Source: Phymorhynchus buccinoides (Eukaryota > Mollusca > Gastropoda > Neogastropoda > Raphitomidae). From it: a stretch of 64,000 bases of DNA. This document shows, piece after piece, positions 28,701-43,600 of this stretch (within the stretch, counting starts at the first letter, position 1; every line of letters starts with the position of its first letter). Below the pieces are notes generated by a model. The model had not been told where the DNA came from. It did no database searches and worked only from the letters and a program-made list of their open reading frames with translations. A program made the position numbers and the translations under genes. The DNA lies in assembly GCA_017654935.2 (NCBI GenBank), contig CM065704.1:26639952-26703951 (forward strand), given 5' to 3'.

Positions 28701-31700
28701 AATCCTAGTTGCAACTCTGCTTTAATTTTACTAATAAAAATGAGGGGAACTAAACAGCTTCATGGGGCGTTGATCCCACCAAGGCAGCCACTGGAACAAC
28801 CCGGCCTTCCTGGTTTTCACTTTCCCCAGGTTTTACCCTTGTATCTCATCTATTTAACCATGGATGGCTGTTATCACAAAAGGAAATAACCCAGGGTGGT
28901 TGTTGTCGTACCCTGGCTTAAAGACTCCAGGGATCATACCAACAGCCGAAGTACTTGAACACTATGGTACAAATACACCAGCTAGGGATGAGAACATTTA
29001 TACATGTGTGACCGTTTTTGATTACCCCGCCACGTGGGCAGCCACACTCCGACTTCAGAGGATTTTAGACTGATGATGTTATGCTAGGAGCTTGTCATGG
29101 CTTAAGACAATCACCGCACAACCATGCAGAACATAGCAACATTTTGATGTAGCCTTGGTGTTCTACTTCTAGCTTAAATGTCAACTGGTCTGGCATAACC
29201 TCAGGCCAAGGCGTAGAACCCAGGGATGAACTTCAAGAGAAGACAAAAGACAGAAAATGAAGTGGCGACTTTTTGTTTTGTTTGTGGGCTTTTACTTAGG
29301 GTACTCAAACCTGTTTACCCTTCCGGTTTTGCCAGAATTATTCCGGAAATTTGCTAAAATTCTGGGTAAGATAGTAAATTCCGGGTGAACGCTGAAAATT
29401 CCGGGATTTCGAAAAACCGTCTATTATTTGTTTCCGTTCGTATGAAAAGACGCAAGGGTTGACCGAAACCGAATGCAAATGGCGGCCAGGCTTTTACTGT
29501 CGATTCTAAGAGCTTTCCGGGCAGTTTTTTAATGGTAGAGATTGTAATTATGGCTTGAAATGAGTCCATTTAGATTATATTATCACTGGAAAATACGATG
29601 ATGTGAGAATTTTGAACTTTTCAATAGAAAATGAAGTGAAAATTGATCGCGATGGCGCCGAGTTGAATCAGTGTTTTATCGCGAGTCGTGTACCGTTGTG
29701 AATTCTGTTTGTTTTTTCTCAAATTCCGGGTTTTTGTGTGGCAAATTCCAGGTTTTTCATCATTAGGGTAAACAGGTCTGGGTACTGTTTGTATGTACAT
29801 CTGATATCTACAAATAAAATAAAAAATACAATGTAAATTTGTCATTTTTTTAAAACTATCTAGCGTCATGTATTTTTTGGACATTCTTGGTTGTCCTTTG
29901 CATCTCAAGAGGGAATTAACTTCTTCTTTTTTTTCCCAGTGTGCATGCATTACTTTAACTACAGAAACAGTGACAAGAGCTCTATAAAAAGACAAACACA
30001 TGGCAGGGTGCTTGGCAGTGAATGTCTTTGCATTTGGTGGGAGTGTAGAGTGATGTCTTGGGGTATGTATTCGCCAGTGGTACTAGAAGAGTTACATTTA
30101 AAATCTTCTCACTAATTAATATTATTGTTGCTGTTAATGTGCAGTTGCCTTTTTGTTTTAACCCTTTCAGCGCCAAAGTCGCATTTTAGCACCACAGTGA
30201 TTTAACACCTATGTCACTAAAAGGCATCAAAATTGGGGTCTATTATATTAGTATTATTCCAAAGACCCTATTGTCTTAGTTTTGGGAAGTAAGGGTAGAG
30301 CTTAGTTTATATATATGTCACAGAAGAATCCCCAATACTGCAGATGGATTTTGTTCTCTACCCAGGCTAATTTAATGGAATTGTTTGGCTGAAATATGGC
30401 TGGCGGTGAAAGGGTTAACGAGGAAAAGAAATGTTTTGCAAAATGAAAAAAAAAAAAAAGTTTAATTAAATGTAAAGTAATGAGTTTTATCTTGTTTGGT
30501 TACTAATTTAGTGAGAAAATTGTCTAAATGTCTTGTTCGGGGATTACCCAATTTAATGATCATCGCTATCTCTGTTTGACAGGGACAGAAATCTGCCATT
30601 CAAATTTTGCTTGGGAGGTAGGTACACTCATTTCATTTGTTTGTTTTCATTCCTTTTTATTTTCAGTTTGGCAGCCTAGTTTCTTCCAATCATTTTCATA
30701 ATTATGTTAAAAGAAACACTGGGAATGCATTTAGAAAGGCACGATGATCAACACAGCACCAAACACAAAGAAAACAAAAACCTCCCTCTCCAGCTGAGGC
30801 AGAACATCCAGCATGGTCACTGCCTGAAAAGAGTGGATACGTGTAAAATATGCATGCTAACCAGGGCTGGCCAAAACTACTAGCCCGGTAGCGAGTAGAT
30901 TTCAAGTCACTTAGCCCAATGGGCGACTGTAAATTTCAGCACTGCGCAGCCCTGGTTTACTTTTACCACTGAGTCTCCCCACATCATCTCTCCCTTCCAA
31001 CCCACTCTCAAAGCAAGCTCAGCTATCTGCTAAGATAACAACATGCTAGCACTGCTACTGAAAAGAAAGGAACTTTTTAGGCATCCTCCTCAATCTCCTC
31101 CTCCCCCTTCTCTCTCTCTCCCCATATAATTTATTTTTCTCTTTACTTCTCTCCTTTCTTTCTTTCCCACTCTTTTTTATCTCTTTCTTTTCCTCTCTCT
31201 CTCCTTTCCCTTCTCTTCCTCTTTCTCCTTCCCTCTCCCCTGTTTTGTGTGTGTGTGTGTTTAGGGATTTTTATTGTTGTTTTCTTCGGGCTAGTGAAAA
31301 TGTGTCCGGGCCAGTAAAATGTTTGAGTTGATTTTTAAAGTTTGGCCAGCCCTGCAAACTATTCATTTAAAACTTAATGTTGCGGAAAGAAGAAAAATTT
31401 TCATTAACATTTAAGTGGGTGCTGCCAATTATAGTTTGAGAAATAGTGTTCAGAGCTGTTGACAAGTCTTACTTTTCTTAATGAAGTAAGACTTATCCTA
31501 TTAGATAATGGCCTTTATCATGACTGCAATTAATTATTGAACAAAGATAATAAGCTGAAAATGTTCATAAAATACAGCTTAATTTTGGTAAGAAAGGCAA
31601 AAACGGAAAAAATGGAATTACCCGAGAAATGTAGGGGAGGGTGGCACATCTTGACCAATACCAACATTAGTTATAGGTGTAAAGAACAGGATACTCACAA

Positions 31701-31894
31701 AAATATAATTCTATAATATACAATATTTTTCGGACTAAATTATAATAATAATAATGGGAATTTGTATATATAGCGCTCTTTCTCACATGAGCTCAGTGCG
31801 CTTTACATTGATAACAAGAACATTAAAGGCAAACAAATAATGAATCATTAGAAAGTGAAATAAACATGATGATTGCACGCAACGTTCTCTTCCT

Positions 31895-31926
<32 letters not shown>

Positions 31927-34631
31927 CACACACACACGCACGCACGTATGCACGCCTGCATGCACGCAGGCACACACACATACATACACAAACACACACA
32001 CACTTATGAATGCACGCACGCACACATACATGCATGCACACACTCACACATAAGAGTAAAATAGTTACAATATGAAAATTCTATGAAGAAACATAGACCA
32101 CATTCACATTCAAAATCAAGTTTGGATACAATACTGCAACTTGAAATAAAATCATACTGCCGTCGACATACCAGTTACATGACTAATTATAATAGACAAA
32201 TTTTGCAAGAACAAAGATACCCTTCTACCTCATTGACAAGCATTTAAAGCTTACAAGACGTTAACATTCTACATACAACTTACGAATTATAAAATAAATG
32301 TAAAAAATTGTTTTATAAGATTTCTGCAATGAAACGGACCCCCCACCCCCACCTCACACACAAACACTAATCAATCATAATATGTTCGAAACAAGTGAGT
32401 TTTGTGCAAGATCAAATCAAAACGAAAACGAAAAACCCCACTGCCGAGTGGAACATGAAAAAAGACATAAGTTAAAAACAAAAGCATGCTCAGAAAAGCT
32501 TACAAAATCCCAAACCATAAAAAAAACCCATACAAAAGCAGGCCTATTAATGCAAAAATAATAATTCTAAGCCAGATAAAATACACAAACATTACAAAGC
32601 ACACACAAAAAGTGAGAGAAAGAAAAAGTTTGGATGGGATATGGAAACCTAGCAATCTTCAAAAGAAGTCTTTATTTTGGGGTATTTGGTATTTTATAGT
32701 CACAGAGGCATCTCTGTGAAATTCGGGTTGCTCCCTCCTGGAGAGCGCGTCGCAGACAGAAGTGTGCCACCTTCTAAACAAAATTCTATTTTTGCATGTG
32801 ATTTTTGTGTGACTGATGATCAGTAAATTTTGACTAAATGACAACTTTTTCGTTGCCACTGGGTTTAATGTGTGCTAAGTGCATGGGCACACAGGATTCC
32901 CTGTTCAGACCGTTAAGGCCCAGTGCAGGTTCGAACTCGGGTTAATTGTATATGAGGCGAACACATTACCTCTGTGCCACTCTACACACATTTTAGGGCT
33001 AGTAAGAAACTCAGGACAATACAAGATGGGGTAATCGTCTTGATGAGCTGGAAAGGGAATCTGAGAATTGAGGGGGGGAGGGGGGGGGGGGGTACAAATG
33101 GAAGAAGGTCCCAAAACCTGAAACTACAATTCCTGGAAGAAGAAAAAAACCTGCAATGAAAAAACAAGAACCTGAGACCAAACTTCATAAAAATCTCATA
33201 ACCAGAAATTTATTGTACGGCATAACTATCATTGAGCAAAAGAAAGAAAGGAAGGGGGGGGGGGGGAACACTGAGAAAGCTGAAGAGAGAGGAGGGGGAC
33301 CAGAAACACAACTCTGGGACTCCAAACCTGGCATGAAGTAGCGGTGCCGGGGACAAAGTCCAGCGCAGCAGCCCTAAGGTTGGAGCTCTGCAGAATGTCC
33401 ATTTTCAGGGGAGAAACTAGAGGGGAAGGAACAGGGGTCACAGGAGCAACATCACTTATTTGGGGAGGCTCTAGATCATGGGTCACAGGAGCACAGAAAG
33501 CTGAGGAGAGAGGAGGGGGACCAGAAACACAACTCTGGGACTCCAAACCTGGCATGAAGTAGCGGTGCCTGGGACAAAGTCCAGCGCAGCAGCCCTAAGG
33601 TTGGAGCTCTGCAGAATGTCCATTTTCAGGGGAGAAACTAGAGGGGAAGGAACAGGGGTCACAGGAGCAACATCACTTATTTGGGGAGGCTCTAGATCAT
33701 GGGTCACAGGAGCACAGAAAGCTGAGGAGAGAGGAGGGGGACCAGAAACACAACTCTGGGACTCCAAACCTGGCATGAAGTAGCGGTGCCTGGGACAAAG
33801 TCCAGCGCAGCAGCCCTAAGGTTGGAGCTCTGCAGAATGTCCATTTTCAGGGGAGAAACTAGAGGGGAAGGAACAGGGGTCACAGGAGCAACATCACTTA
33901 TTTGGGGAGGCTCTAGATCATGGGTCACAGGAGCACAGAAAGCTGAGGAGAGAGGAGGGGGACCAGAAACACAACTCTGGGACTCCAAACCTGGCATGAA
34001 GTAGCGGTGCCGGGGACAAAGTCCATCGCAACAGCCCTAAGGTTGGAGCTCTGCAGAATGTCCATTTTCAGGGGAGAAACTAGAGGGGAGGGGGGGGGGG
34101 TGACAGGAGCAGGGGGTGCTGAAGAGACAGGGGAGTATTTCATAGCGGCTACGTTGACTACGTCAGACGTTTGACGCGACGTCTGAACTATCCGAGCAGT
34201 GTAGTCGCGATTCACAGGTCAGACGTCAGCTTTAGACTTCATACGTCGGAACTACTTCGGAATTCCCCGATAATGCTGACATGTGCGCATGCGCTATACT
34301 TTCTTCTGCGCGACGCAGAGGAAAACAACCGGTGCGCGAGGCAGACTGCTAGGCCTAGCCTATGTGAGAGGCAGTGTGTGTGTGTGTTGGAAAGGAATGT
34401 AGGCCCTACTAGCTAGTTTTGCTTAGGCCTAGCTGAGTTTCAGTTTCGTGTTCAAATTTAGGATGTGGTATAAGCTAAAATAATTAAATAGCAAATTTGT
34501 GTAGGGTGTGTGAGTGATAATAGACTAGTAGTGGAACTGAATTATGTCGAGCCTAACAGAATAAAAAGTTCAAATGACCTCTCTCTCTCTCTCACACATG
34601 CGGCGCATGCACACACGCCCGCACGCGCACA

Positions 34632-34675
<44 letters not shown>

Positions 34676-37600
34676 CACAAGCTAACCCTCGAGACATGCG
34701 AGTCCGCCATGAAGCAATCTCATTGTGGTTCACGCTTTCAACGTAGGCCTACTGACGGCTTTGTTTTTGTCATGCTGTAGCACGAATCATTTTCAAAAAC
34801 AACTTTTTAAGTGTTGCAGGAGTTTTTTCTATCGCAGATATGTACTTTCATGCCAACATACACACCCATTCTAGCAATAAACTGAATAAATCGCCGCCTT
34901 TGCATCTCCCAATCTCGACCGTAGTTCAGACGTACAACTCCAAGTCTGCTGAATTCGCTTGACTAAATTTCAGCCCTTTAGTTCGCCCGTACGCCGAAGG
35001 TTTTAGGTCAGTCAGGCCCCATGAATTGCAACTTTCCCTGGAAAGTGCAGACGTTTCCGCGTACGTTTCCGCGCACGCCTGCATGCACGCAGGCACACAC
35101 ACATACATACACAAACACACACACACACTTATGAATGCACGCACGCACACATACATGCATGCACACACTCACACATAAGAGTAAAATAGTTACAATATGA
35201 AAATTCTATGAAGAAACATAGACCACATTCACATTCTCAATCAAGTTTGGATACAATACTGCAACTTGAAATAAAATCATACTGCCATCGACATACCAGT
35301 TACATGACTAATTATAATAGACAAATTTTGCAAGAACAAAGATACCCTTCTACCTCATTGACAAGCATTTAAAGCTTACAAGACGTTAACATTCTACATA
35401 CAACTTACGAATTATAAAATAAATGTAAAAAATTGTTTTATAAGATTTCTGCAATGAAACGGACCCCCCACCCCCACCTCACACACAAACACTAATCAAT
35501 CATAATATGTTCGAAACAAGTGAATTTTGTGCAAGATCAAATCAAAACGAAAACGAAAAACCCCACTGCCGAGTGGAACATGAAAAAAGACATAAGTTAA
35601 AAACAAAAGCATGCTCAGAAAAGCTTACAAAATCCCAAACCATAAAAAAAACCCATACAAAAGCAGGCCTATTAATGCAAAAATAATAATTCTAAGCCAG
35701 ATAAAATACACAAACATTACAAAGCACACACAAAAAGTGAGAGAAAGAAAAAGTTTGGATGGGATATGGAAACCTAGCAATCTTCAAAAGAAGTCTTTAT
35801 TTTGGGGTATTTGGTATTTTATAGTCACAGAGGCATCTCTGTGAAATTCGGGTTGCTCCCTCCTGGAGAGCGCGTCGCAGACAGAAGTGTGCCACCTTCT
35901 AAACAAAATTCTATTTTTGCATGTGATTTTTGTGTGACTGATGATCAGTAAATTTTGACTAAATGACAACTTTTTCGTTGCCACTGGGTTTAATGTGTGC
36001 TAAGTGCATGGGCACACAGGATTCCCTGTTCAGACCGTTAAGGCCCAGTGCAGGTTCGAACTCGGGTTTATTGTATATGAGGCGAACACATTACCTCTGT
36101 GCCACTCTACACACATTTTAGGGCTAGTAAGAAACTCAGGACAATACAAGATGGGGTAATCGTCTTGATGAGCTGGAAAGGGAATCTGAGAATTGAGGGG
36201 GGAGGGGGGGGGGGGGGTACAAATGGAAGAAGGTCCCAAAACCTGAAACTACAATTCCTGGAAGAAGAAAAAAACCTGCAATGAAAAAACAAGAACCTGA
36301 GACCAAACTTCATAAAAATCTCATAACCAGAAATTTATTGTACGGCATAACTATCATTGAGCAAAAGAAAGAAAGGAAGGGGGGGGGGGGGAACACTGAG
36401 AAAGCTGAAGAGAGAGGAGGGGGACCAGAAACACAACTCTGGGACTCCAAACCTGGCATGAAGTAGCGGTGCCGGGGACAAAGTCCAGCGCAGCAGCCCT
36501 AAGGTTGGAGCTCTGCAGAATGTCCATTTTCAGGGGAGAAACTAGAGGGGAAGGAACAGGGGTCACAGGAGCAACATCACTTATTTGGGGAGGCTCTAGA
36601 TCATGGGTCACAGGAGCACAGAAAGCTGAGGAGAGAGGAGGGGGACCAGAAACACAACTCTGGGACTCCAAACCTGGCATGAAGTAGCGGTGCCTGGGAC
36701 AAAGTCCAGCGCAGCAGCCCTAAGGTTGGAGCTCTGCAGAATGTCCATTTTCAGGGGAGAAACTAGAGGGGAAGGAACAGGGGTCACAGGAGCAACATCA
36801 CTTATTTGGGGAGGCTCTAGATCATGGGTCACAGGAGCACAGAAAGCTGAGGAGAGAGGAGGGGGACCAGAAACACAACTCTGGGACTCCAAACCTGGCA
36901 TGAAGTAGCGGTGCCTGGGACAAAGTCCAGCGCAGCAGCCCTAAGGTTGGAGCTCTGCAGAATGTCCATTTTCAGGGGAGAAACTAGAGGGGAAGGAACA
37001 GGGGTCACAGGAGCAACATCACTTATTTGGGGAGGCTCTAGATCATGGGTCACAGGAGCACAGAAAGCTGAGGAGAGAGGAGGGGGACCAGAAACACAAC
37101 TCTGGGACTCCAAACCTGGCATGAAGTAGCGGTGCCTGGGACAAAGTCCAGCGCAGCAGCCCTAAGGTTGGAGCTCTGCAGAATGTCCATTTTCAGGGGA
37201 GAAACTAGAGGGGAAGGAACAGGGGTCACAGGAGCAACATCACTTATTTGGGGAGGCTCTAGATCATGGGTCACAGGAGCACAGAAAGCTGAGGAGAGAG
37301 GAGGGGGACCAGAAACACAACTCTGGGACTCCAAACCTGGCATGAAGTAGCGGTGCCGGGGACAAAGTCCATCGCAACAGCCCTAAGGTTGGAGCTCTGC
37401 AGAATGTCCATTTTCAGGGGAGAAACTAGAGGGGAGGGGGGGGGGGTGACAGGAGCAGGGGGTGCTGAAGAGACAGGGGAGTAATTCATAGCGGCTACGT
37501 TGACTACGTCGGACGTTTGACGCGACGTCTGAACTATCCGAGCAGTGTAGTCGCGATTCACAGGTCAGACGTCAGCTTTAGACTTCATACGTCGGAACTA

Positions 37601-40600
37601 CTTCGGAATTCCCCGATAATGCTGACATGTGCGCATGCGCTATACTTTCTTCTGCGCGACGCAGAGGAAAACAACCGGTGCGCGAGGCAGACTGCTAGGC
37701 CTAGCCTATGTGAGAGGCAGTGTGTGTGTGTGTTGGAAAGGAATGTAGGCCCTACTAGCTAGTTTTGCTTAGGCCTAGCTGAGTTTCAGTTTCGTGTTCA
37801 AATTTAGGATGTGGTATAAGCTAAAATAATTAAATAGCAAATTTGTGTAGGGTGTGTGAGTGATAATAGACTAGTAGTGGAACTGAATTATGTCGAGCCT
37901 AACAGAATAAAAAGTTCAAATGACCTCTCTCTTTCTCTCACACATGCGGCGCATGCACACACGCCCGCACGCGCACGCGCGCACGCACGCACACACACAC
38001 ACACACACACACACAAAAACACAAGCTAACCCTCGAGACATGCGAGTCCGCCATGAAGCAATCTCATTGTGGTTCACGCTTTCAACGTAGGCCTACTGAC
38101 GGCTTTGTTTTTGTCATGCTGTAGCACGAATCATTTTCAAAAACAACTTTTTAAGTGTTGCAGGAGTTTTTTCTATCGCAGATATGTACTTTCATGCCAA
38201 CATACACACCCCATTCTAGCAATAAACTGAATAAATCGCCGCCTTTGCATCTCCCAATCTCGACCATAGTGCAGACGTACAACTCCTAGTCTGCCGAATT
38301 CGCTTGACTAAATTTCAGCCCTTTAGTTCGCCCGTACGCCGAAGGTTTTAGGTCAGTCAGGCCCCATGAATTGCAACTTTCCCTAGAAAGTGCAGACGTT
38401 TCCGCGTACGTTAGACGTACGCGCGTACGTACGTCCCATGAATAGGACCCCTGGAGTGGTGAGCACATTATGCATGACAGAGGTAGCATCCAGAATTAGA
38501 AGTGTAAAGTCATGCATATAGGTAAGAACAATCCCAAACAAGAGTATTTCATGGATCAAAATAATATAAACAAAATTGAAGAATGTGAGGAAGAAAAAGA
38601 CTTAGGGATTACCTTTGACTCAATTCTAATATTTGATTCTGATATTCAAAAGATAGTAAGGCAAATCAGATAATGGGACTAATAAAAAGGTCTTATTTTT
38701 TTTGCATAAAGAAATATTTGTTCTTCTATATAAAGCCTTAGTTAGACCACATTTGGAATATGATAATACAGTTTGGTATCCTATCCTGAAGAGACAATAA
38801 AATAGATAATAGAAAAAGTGCAAAGACGAGCAACTAATAAACTTGTTAAAGCATGTAAAAACAAGAACTACAAAGAAAGATTAGAATTTCTTAATTTGCC
38901 TTCTCTTAAGGGAAGAAGACGAGGAGATCTCATACAAGCATATAAAATCATAAAACATTCTGATTATATTGAATTCAGTGATTTCTTTGTCAAGAGTACA
39001 GTGGATATAACAAGAAATAGTATGGACAAGTTGTTTTTAACTAATTTAAGACGTTCAAATACTGTACTAACAAAAGAAAATGTTTCTTCTCTAACAGGAT
39101 TGTTCAACATTGGAATAACTTACCAACTAACATCAAACAGGCACCTAATATTAACACTTTTAAAAACCTTCTGCACCCAGATCCTAATATGATAAGAACT
39201 ATCAATTTTTGTGATGATTAAAAATGAAAGTCCATTCCAAAAAAATAAAATAAAAATTAATTAAGACTAGTTTAGCTTAGGTTTGCGCAATCATTGTGAA
39301 ACTTAATAAAATTAAACAATCAAGAAAGGACGCAAAAGGGCTGAGAGGCCCACTTCTAGCCCTATTACTACTACTACTACTACTTGAGGCAGTGGGCAAA
39401 GCATTTGCAAGGGGAGCCACAGAGTTAGGAGCAGGGGGTGCTGAAGAGACAGGAGTGGTGAACACATTGCACACAACAGAGGTAGCACTACTTGGGGAGT
39501 GGGCAAAGCATCTGCAAGGGGTGCCACAGAGTTAGGAGCAGGGGGTGCTGAAGACAAAGGAGTGGTGAGCACATTGCACACAACAGAGGTAGCACTACTT
39601 GAGGCAGTGGGCAAAGCATCTGCAAGGGGTGCCACAGAGTTGGGAGCAGGGGGTGCTGAAGACAAAGGAGTGGTGAGCACATTGCACACAACAGAGGTAG
39701 CACTACTTGGGGAGTGGGCAAAGCATCTGCAAGGGGCGCCACAGAGTTGGGAGCAGGGGGTGCTGAAGACAAAGGAGTGGTAAGCACATTGCACACGACA
39801 GAGGTAGCACTACTTGGGGAGTGGGCAAAGCATCTGCAAGGGGCGCCACAGAGTTGGGAGCAGGGGGTGCTGAAGACAAAGGAGTGGTAAGCACATTGCA
39901 CACGACAGAGGTAGCACTACTTGGGGAGTGGGCAAAGCATCTGCAAGGGGCGCCACAGAGTTGGGAGCAGGGGGTGCTGAAGACAAAGGAGTGGTGAGCA
40001 CATTGCACACAACAGAGGTAGCACTATTTGAGGCAGTGGGCAAAGCATCTGCAAGGGGTGCCACAGAGTTAGGAGCAGGGGGTGCTGAAGACAAAGGAGT
40101 GGTGAGCACATTGCACACAACAGAGGTAGCACTACTTGAGGCAGTGGGCAAAGCATCTGCAAGGGGTGCCACAGATGTTGGGAGCAGGGGGTGCTGAAGA
40201 CAAAGGAGTGGTGAGCACATTACACACGACAGAGGTAGCACTACTTGAGGCAGTGGGCAAAGCATCTGCAAGGGGTGCCACAGATGTTGGGAGCAGGGGG
40301 TGCTGAAGACAAAGGAGTGGTGAGCACATTGCACACGACAGAGGTAGCACTACTTGAGGCAGTGGGCAAAGCATCTGCAAGGGGAGCCACAGAGTTAGGA
40401 GCAGGGGGTGCTGAAGACAAAGGAGTGGTGAGCACATTACACACGACAGAGGTAGCACTATTTGAGGCAGTGGGCAAAGCATCTGCAAGCGGTGCCACAG
40501 ATGTTGGGAGCAGGGGGTGCTGAAGACAAAGGAGTGGTGAGCACATTGCACACGACAGAGGTAGCACTACTTGAGGCAGTGGGCAAAGCATCTGCAAGGG

Positions 40601-43600
40601 GAGCCACAGAGTTAGGAGCAGGGGGTGCTGAAGACAAAGGAGTGGTGAGCACATTACACACGACAGAGGTAGCACTATTTGAGGCAGTGGGCAAAGCATC
40701 TGCAAGCGGTGCCACAGATGTTGGGAGCAGGGGGTGCTGAAGACAAAGGAGTGGTGAGCACATTGCACACGACAGAGGTAGCACTACTTGAGGCAGTGGG
40801 CAAAGCATCTGCAAGGGGTGCCACAGAGTTGGGAGCAGGGGGTGCTGAAGACAAAGGAGTGGTGAGCACATTGCACACGACAGAGGTAGCACTACTTGAG
40901 GCAGTGGGCAAAGCATCTGCAAGGGGTGCCACAGTTAGGAGCAGGGGGTGCTGAAGACAAAGGAGTGGTAAGCACATTGCACACGACAGAGGTAGCACTA
41001 CTTGAGGCAGTGGGCAAAGCATCTGCAAGGGGTGCCACAGATGTTGGGAGCAGGGGGTGCTGAAGACAAAGGAGTGGTAAGCACATTGCACACGACAGAG
41101 GTAGCACTACTTGAGGCAGTGGGCAAAGCATCTGCAAGGGGTGCCACAGAAATGCACACTATCTTATAGGTTGTTTTTTTCCCCCAGTTTCACCTTATAA
41201 TATGACTAATAATAGAGCAAAAAAAATAATTTTTAAAAAATCTGAAATTTGGGTAAATTTTGTGGGGTGCGCCGCGCGCGCCTTATACAACTTGCGCCAT
41301 GCCGCGCCTTTTATCCATAAAATAATGGTATATATATGATCATGAACTTTTTTCCTCAGCATTGGCAACACTCGGCCTCACATTGTGGACGTGGACTGGA
41401 GACTGGACTACTACATCAAAGTGAGTATTGTCCATTTGTCCACAGAGCACTGGCCTTTGCAAACGACCACTGCAGCCGTACGTCCATCCCTGGGTGAACG
41501 GGAACAATCCTCTCACTCCTTCTTCTTCTTCGATCGCTCAGACAGTTTCCTGTCAATTATGAGCGCATATGCATCATGCTGTCGTTATGCGCCTAACTAA
41601 GAAGTAGTTATGCCCAGCAAGTCCGACTTCAGCTGGAGGAAATGTTTTTTGAAAGTGTTTCGTGAAAAAAGGCAGGAGAGTGGACCGGTAAGGCAGAAAG
41701 ATAGTAGATGACAGTAAGCAAAGGGAAAAGGCAGAGTCAAAGACAGTGACAGATTAGAGGTAGTTACAAGCACAGAACTTCCAGAAGGTGGGGAAACTAT
41801 TATGCAAAAGACCCCCCGGTATCCCCACGGGGGACTCTCACTCCTGAAATGACACACGTGTTTCAACGGTCTCTCGGTCTGAATCTTTCCATTCCTGAAG
41901 TGGAGGCCACATATTTCCATTGCGTATGCGTCTTGTGTGGCTATGTACGTGGGGAGGGGTGGCCGTGCCTATCGCCATGTTTCCGTGTGCTGTCAATGCC
42001 AGCAGACCAGGGCCGGACCAAGTGAATCGTTAAGGGGGGTTTCTGCCAGGGTCCAGGGAGCTGCATATATTCCAGGTTAAGGAGCAATGCCCTTTTGGGG
42101 GGCACAAGGGGCGAAGCCCACCAGACATTTTTGCAAATTAGGGATTATTAAAGCAAAAATCTATTTTTTTTCTTATTTTTCACCCTTGTCTAAGGTACAT
42201 GCTTGAGGGAAAGGGGGAGGAGGGGGGTGTCCAGAAACCAGGAAACCCCACATAGATCCGGCCCTGCAGACAACACATTTGATTTTGCAATGCTGCTGTT
42301 CTGGATGACAGGACGGCCATTCATGAAGACTTTTTCTATTCTGCCTTTTTTATTCCTGATTTCAGGAGCATTCCTTAGCTACTTTCATCCATGTCTAAAG
42401 TTAGGCCGTGTACACACATATGCGGAAGTTATGCACGGAAACCCATAAATAAGTAAACATTATGCTGTACGGAAACGTATCCGCATATGTTTTCCTTCTG
42501 TCTTTTACTTATTTACGGCATTTCCGCGCGCAATTTCCGCATATGTGTTCATACACTTACACAATACTAGCACCCCTCTCAGACTGTTCGATTTGGTTAG
42601 AAGAAGGAGGTAAGAGTTGCACATTATTATACAAAATGTCAGTGCAAATTCAATCGAGTGATACAACTTGATTCTCTCATCTGAATTGGACAGTTTGAGA
42701 CAGGCTTAAAACATCATGTCCTGCATGGCTTAGCCACCTAGAAACAGTTCAGTAGCGCTTTCTGTTAAGTACTGTGAATTGATTAATTGCTATCCACTTG
42801 GATTAACTGGCTAATTTATTGTTGGATTTAGCTCAAAATAGACTACCCCAACAAAAATCTAATATACTTTGAATGAATTTTGAAAGGACAAATCTGACAT
42901 ATTCATACTTATTTCTTGAACAAGAAACAATCGGTTAATACATGTAGTATCTGTATTGTGAACATTTTTCACTCTTTCCCCATGGTAACACATGATATTA
43001 CTTGCATATCACTGTGTTGCCATGGGGAAAGAGTTAACAAATTTCATGTGTAAAGAGACCGTAAGCAACTGAATCTTTGCTAAGCTCCTCTCCATGTAAT
43101 ACAAGTTATCAACTGCTTTTTACAAACACAAACTGATGTGGATATTACTAGCAAACAGGATTTAAACCTACTTAATAAACAAAATAAAAAATATGCCTTG
43201 ATTCCATCCGTCTTATTATGTCTTGCACTGTGCATGTTTGTATGAATTTACTGTATTTTACGGACTACAAGGCAATACTTTATTTTTTTTGCTAGACTGA
43301 GACCCCTACGCCTTATAATGTGACTAATAATATTTGTGTAAAATTTGGGGGGTGCGCCTTATAGTCTGTAAAATACGGTACACACAGCATATGTACATGC
43401 ATTTTAGTTTGAAATTATTATTTTTTATAATGGTTGTTATCTTCATCTGTATTGCAGAGTAACCATATGGAGCGCATCAACGAAGCTGTTTACTTGATTT
43501 CTCTGAAGACGGAGGTACGCCTGTAGCATTGCATTGCATCTCTCTCTCTTCTCAAGAATTAATCTCCTCTCCTCCTCTCTGTCCGTCTGTCTGTGTGTCT

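Larger units (their letters stand above)
31951..35068. repeat. 3.1-kb tandem segmental duplication, copy A
   Basis: Nearly identical to 35074-38409 (offset 3123-3125 bp, then 3346 after the 221-bp array, where copy B has one unit more). Only scattered single-base differences were noticed, for example near 32116, 32162 and 32398. It contains a minus-strand SINE, a 221-bp array and a DNA-transposon-like unit cut off at its right end. COMMD3 intron 4. Confidence 0.95.
35074..38409. repeat. 3.1-kb tandem segmental duplication, copy B
   Basis: Second copy of 31951-35068; 221 bp longer because its 221-bp array has an additional unit. The joint with copy A falls inside the transposon-like unit at about 35069. 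Confidence 0.95.

Noticed and set aside
39312..41137. Mucin-like gene on the minus strand
   Set aside because: The frame is broken repeatedly by units of 107 or 109 bp, and no start, signal peptide or flanking exon was found. Kept only as a low-confidence idea in the findings.
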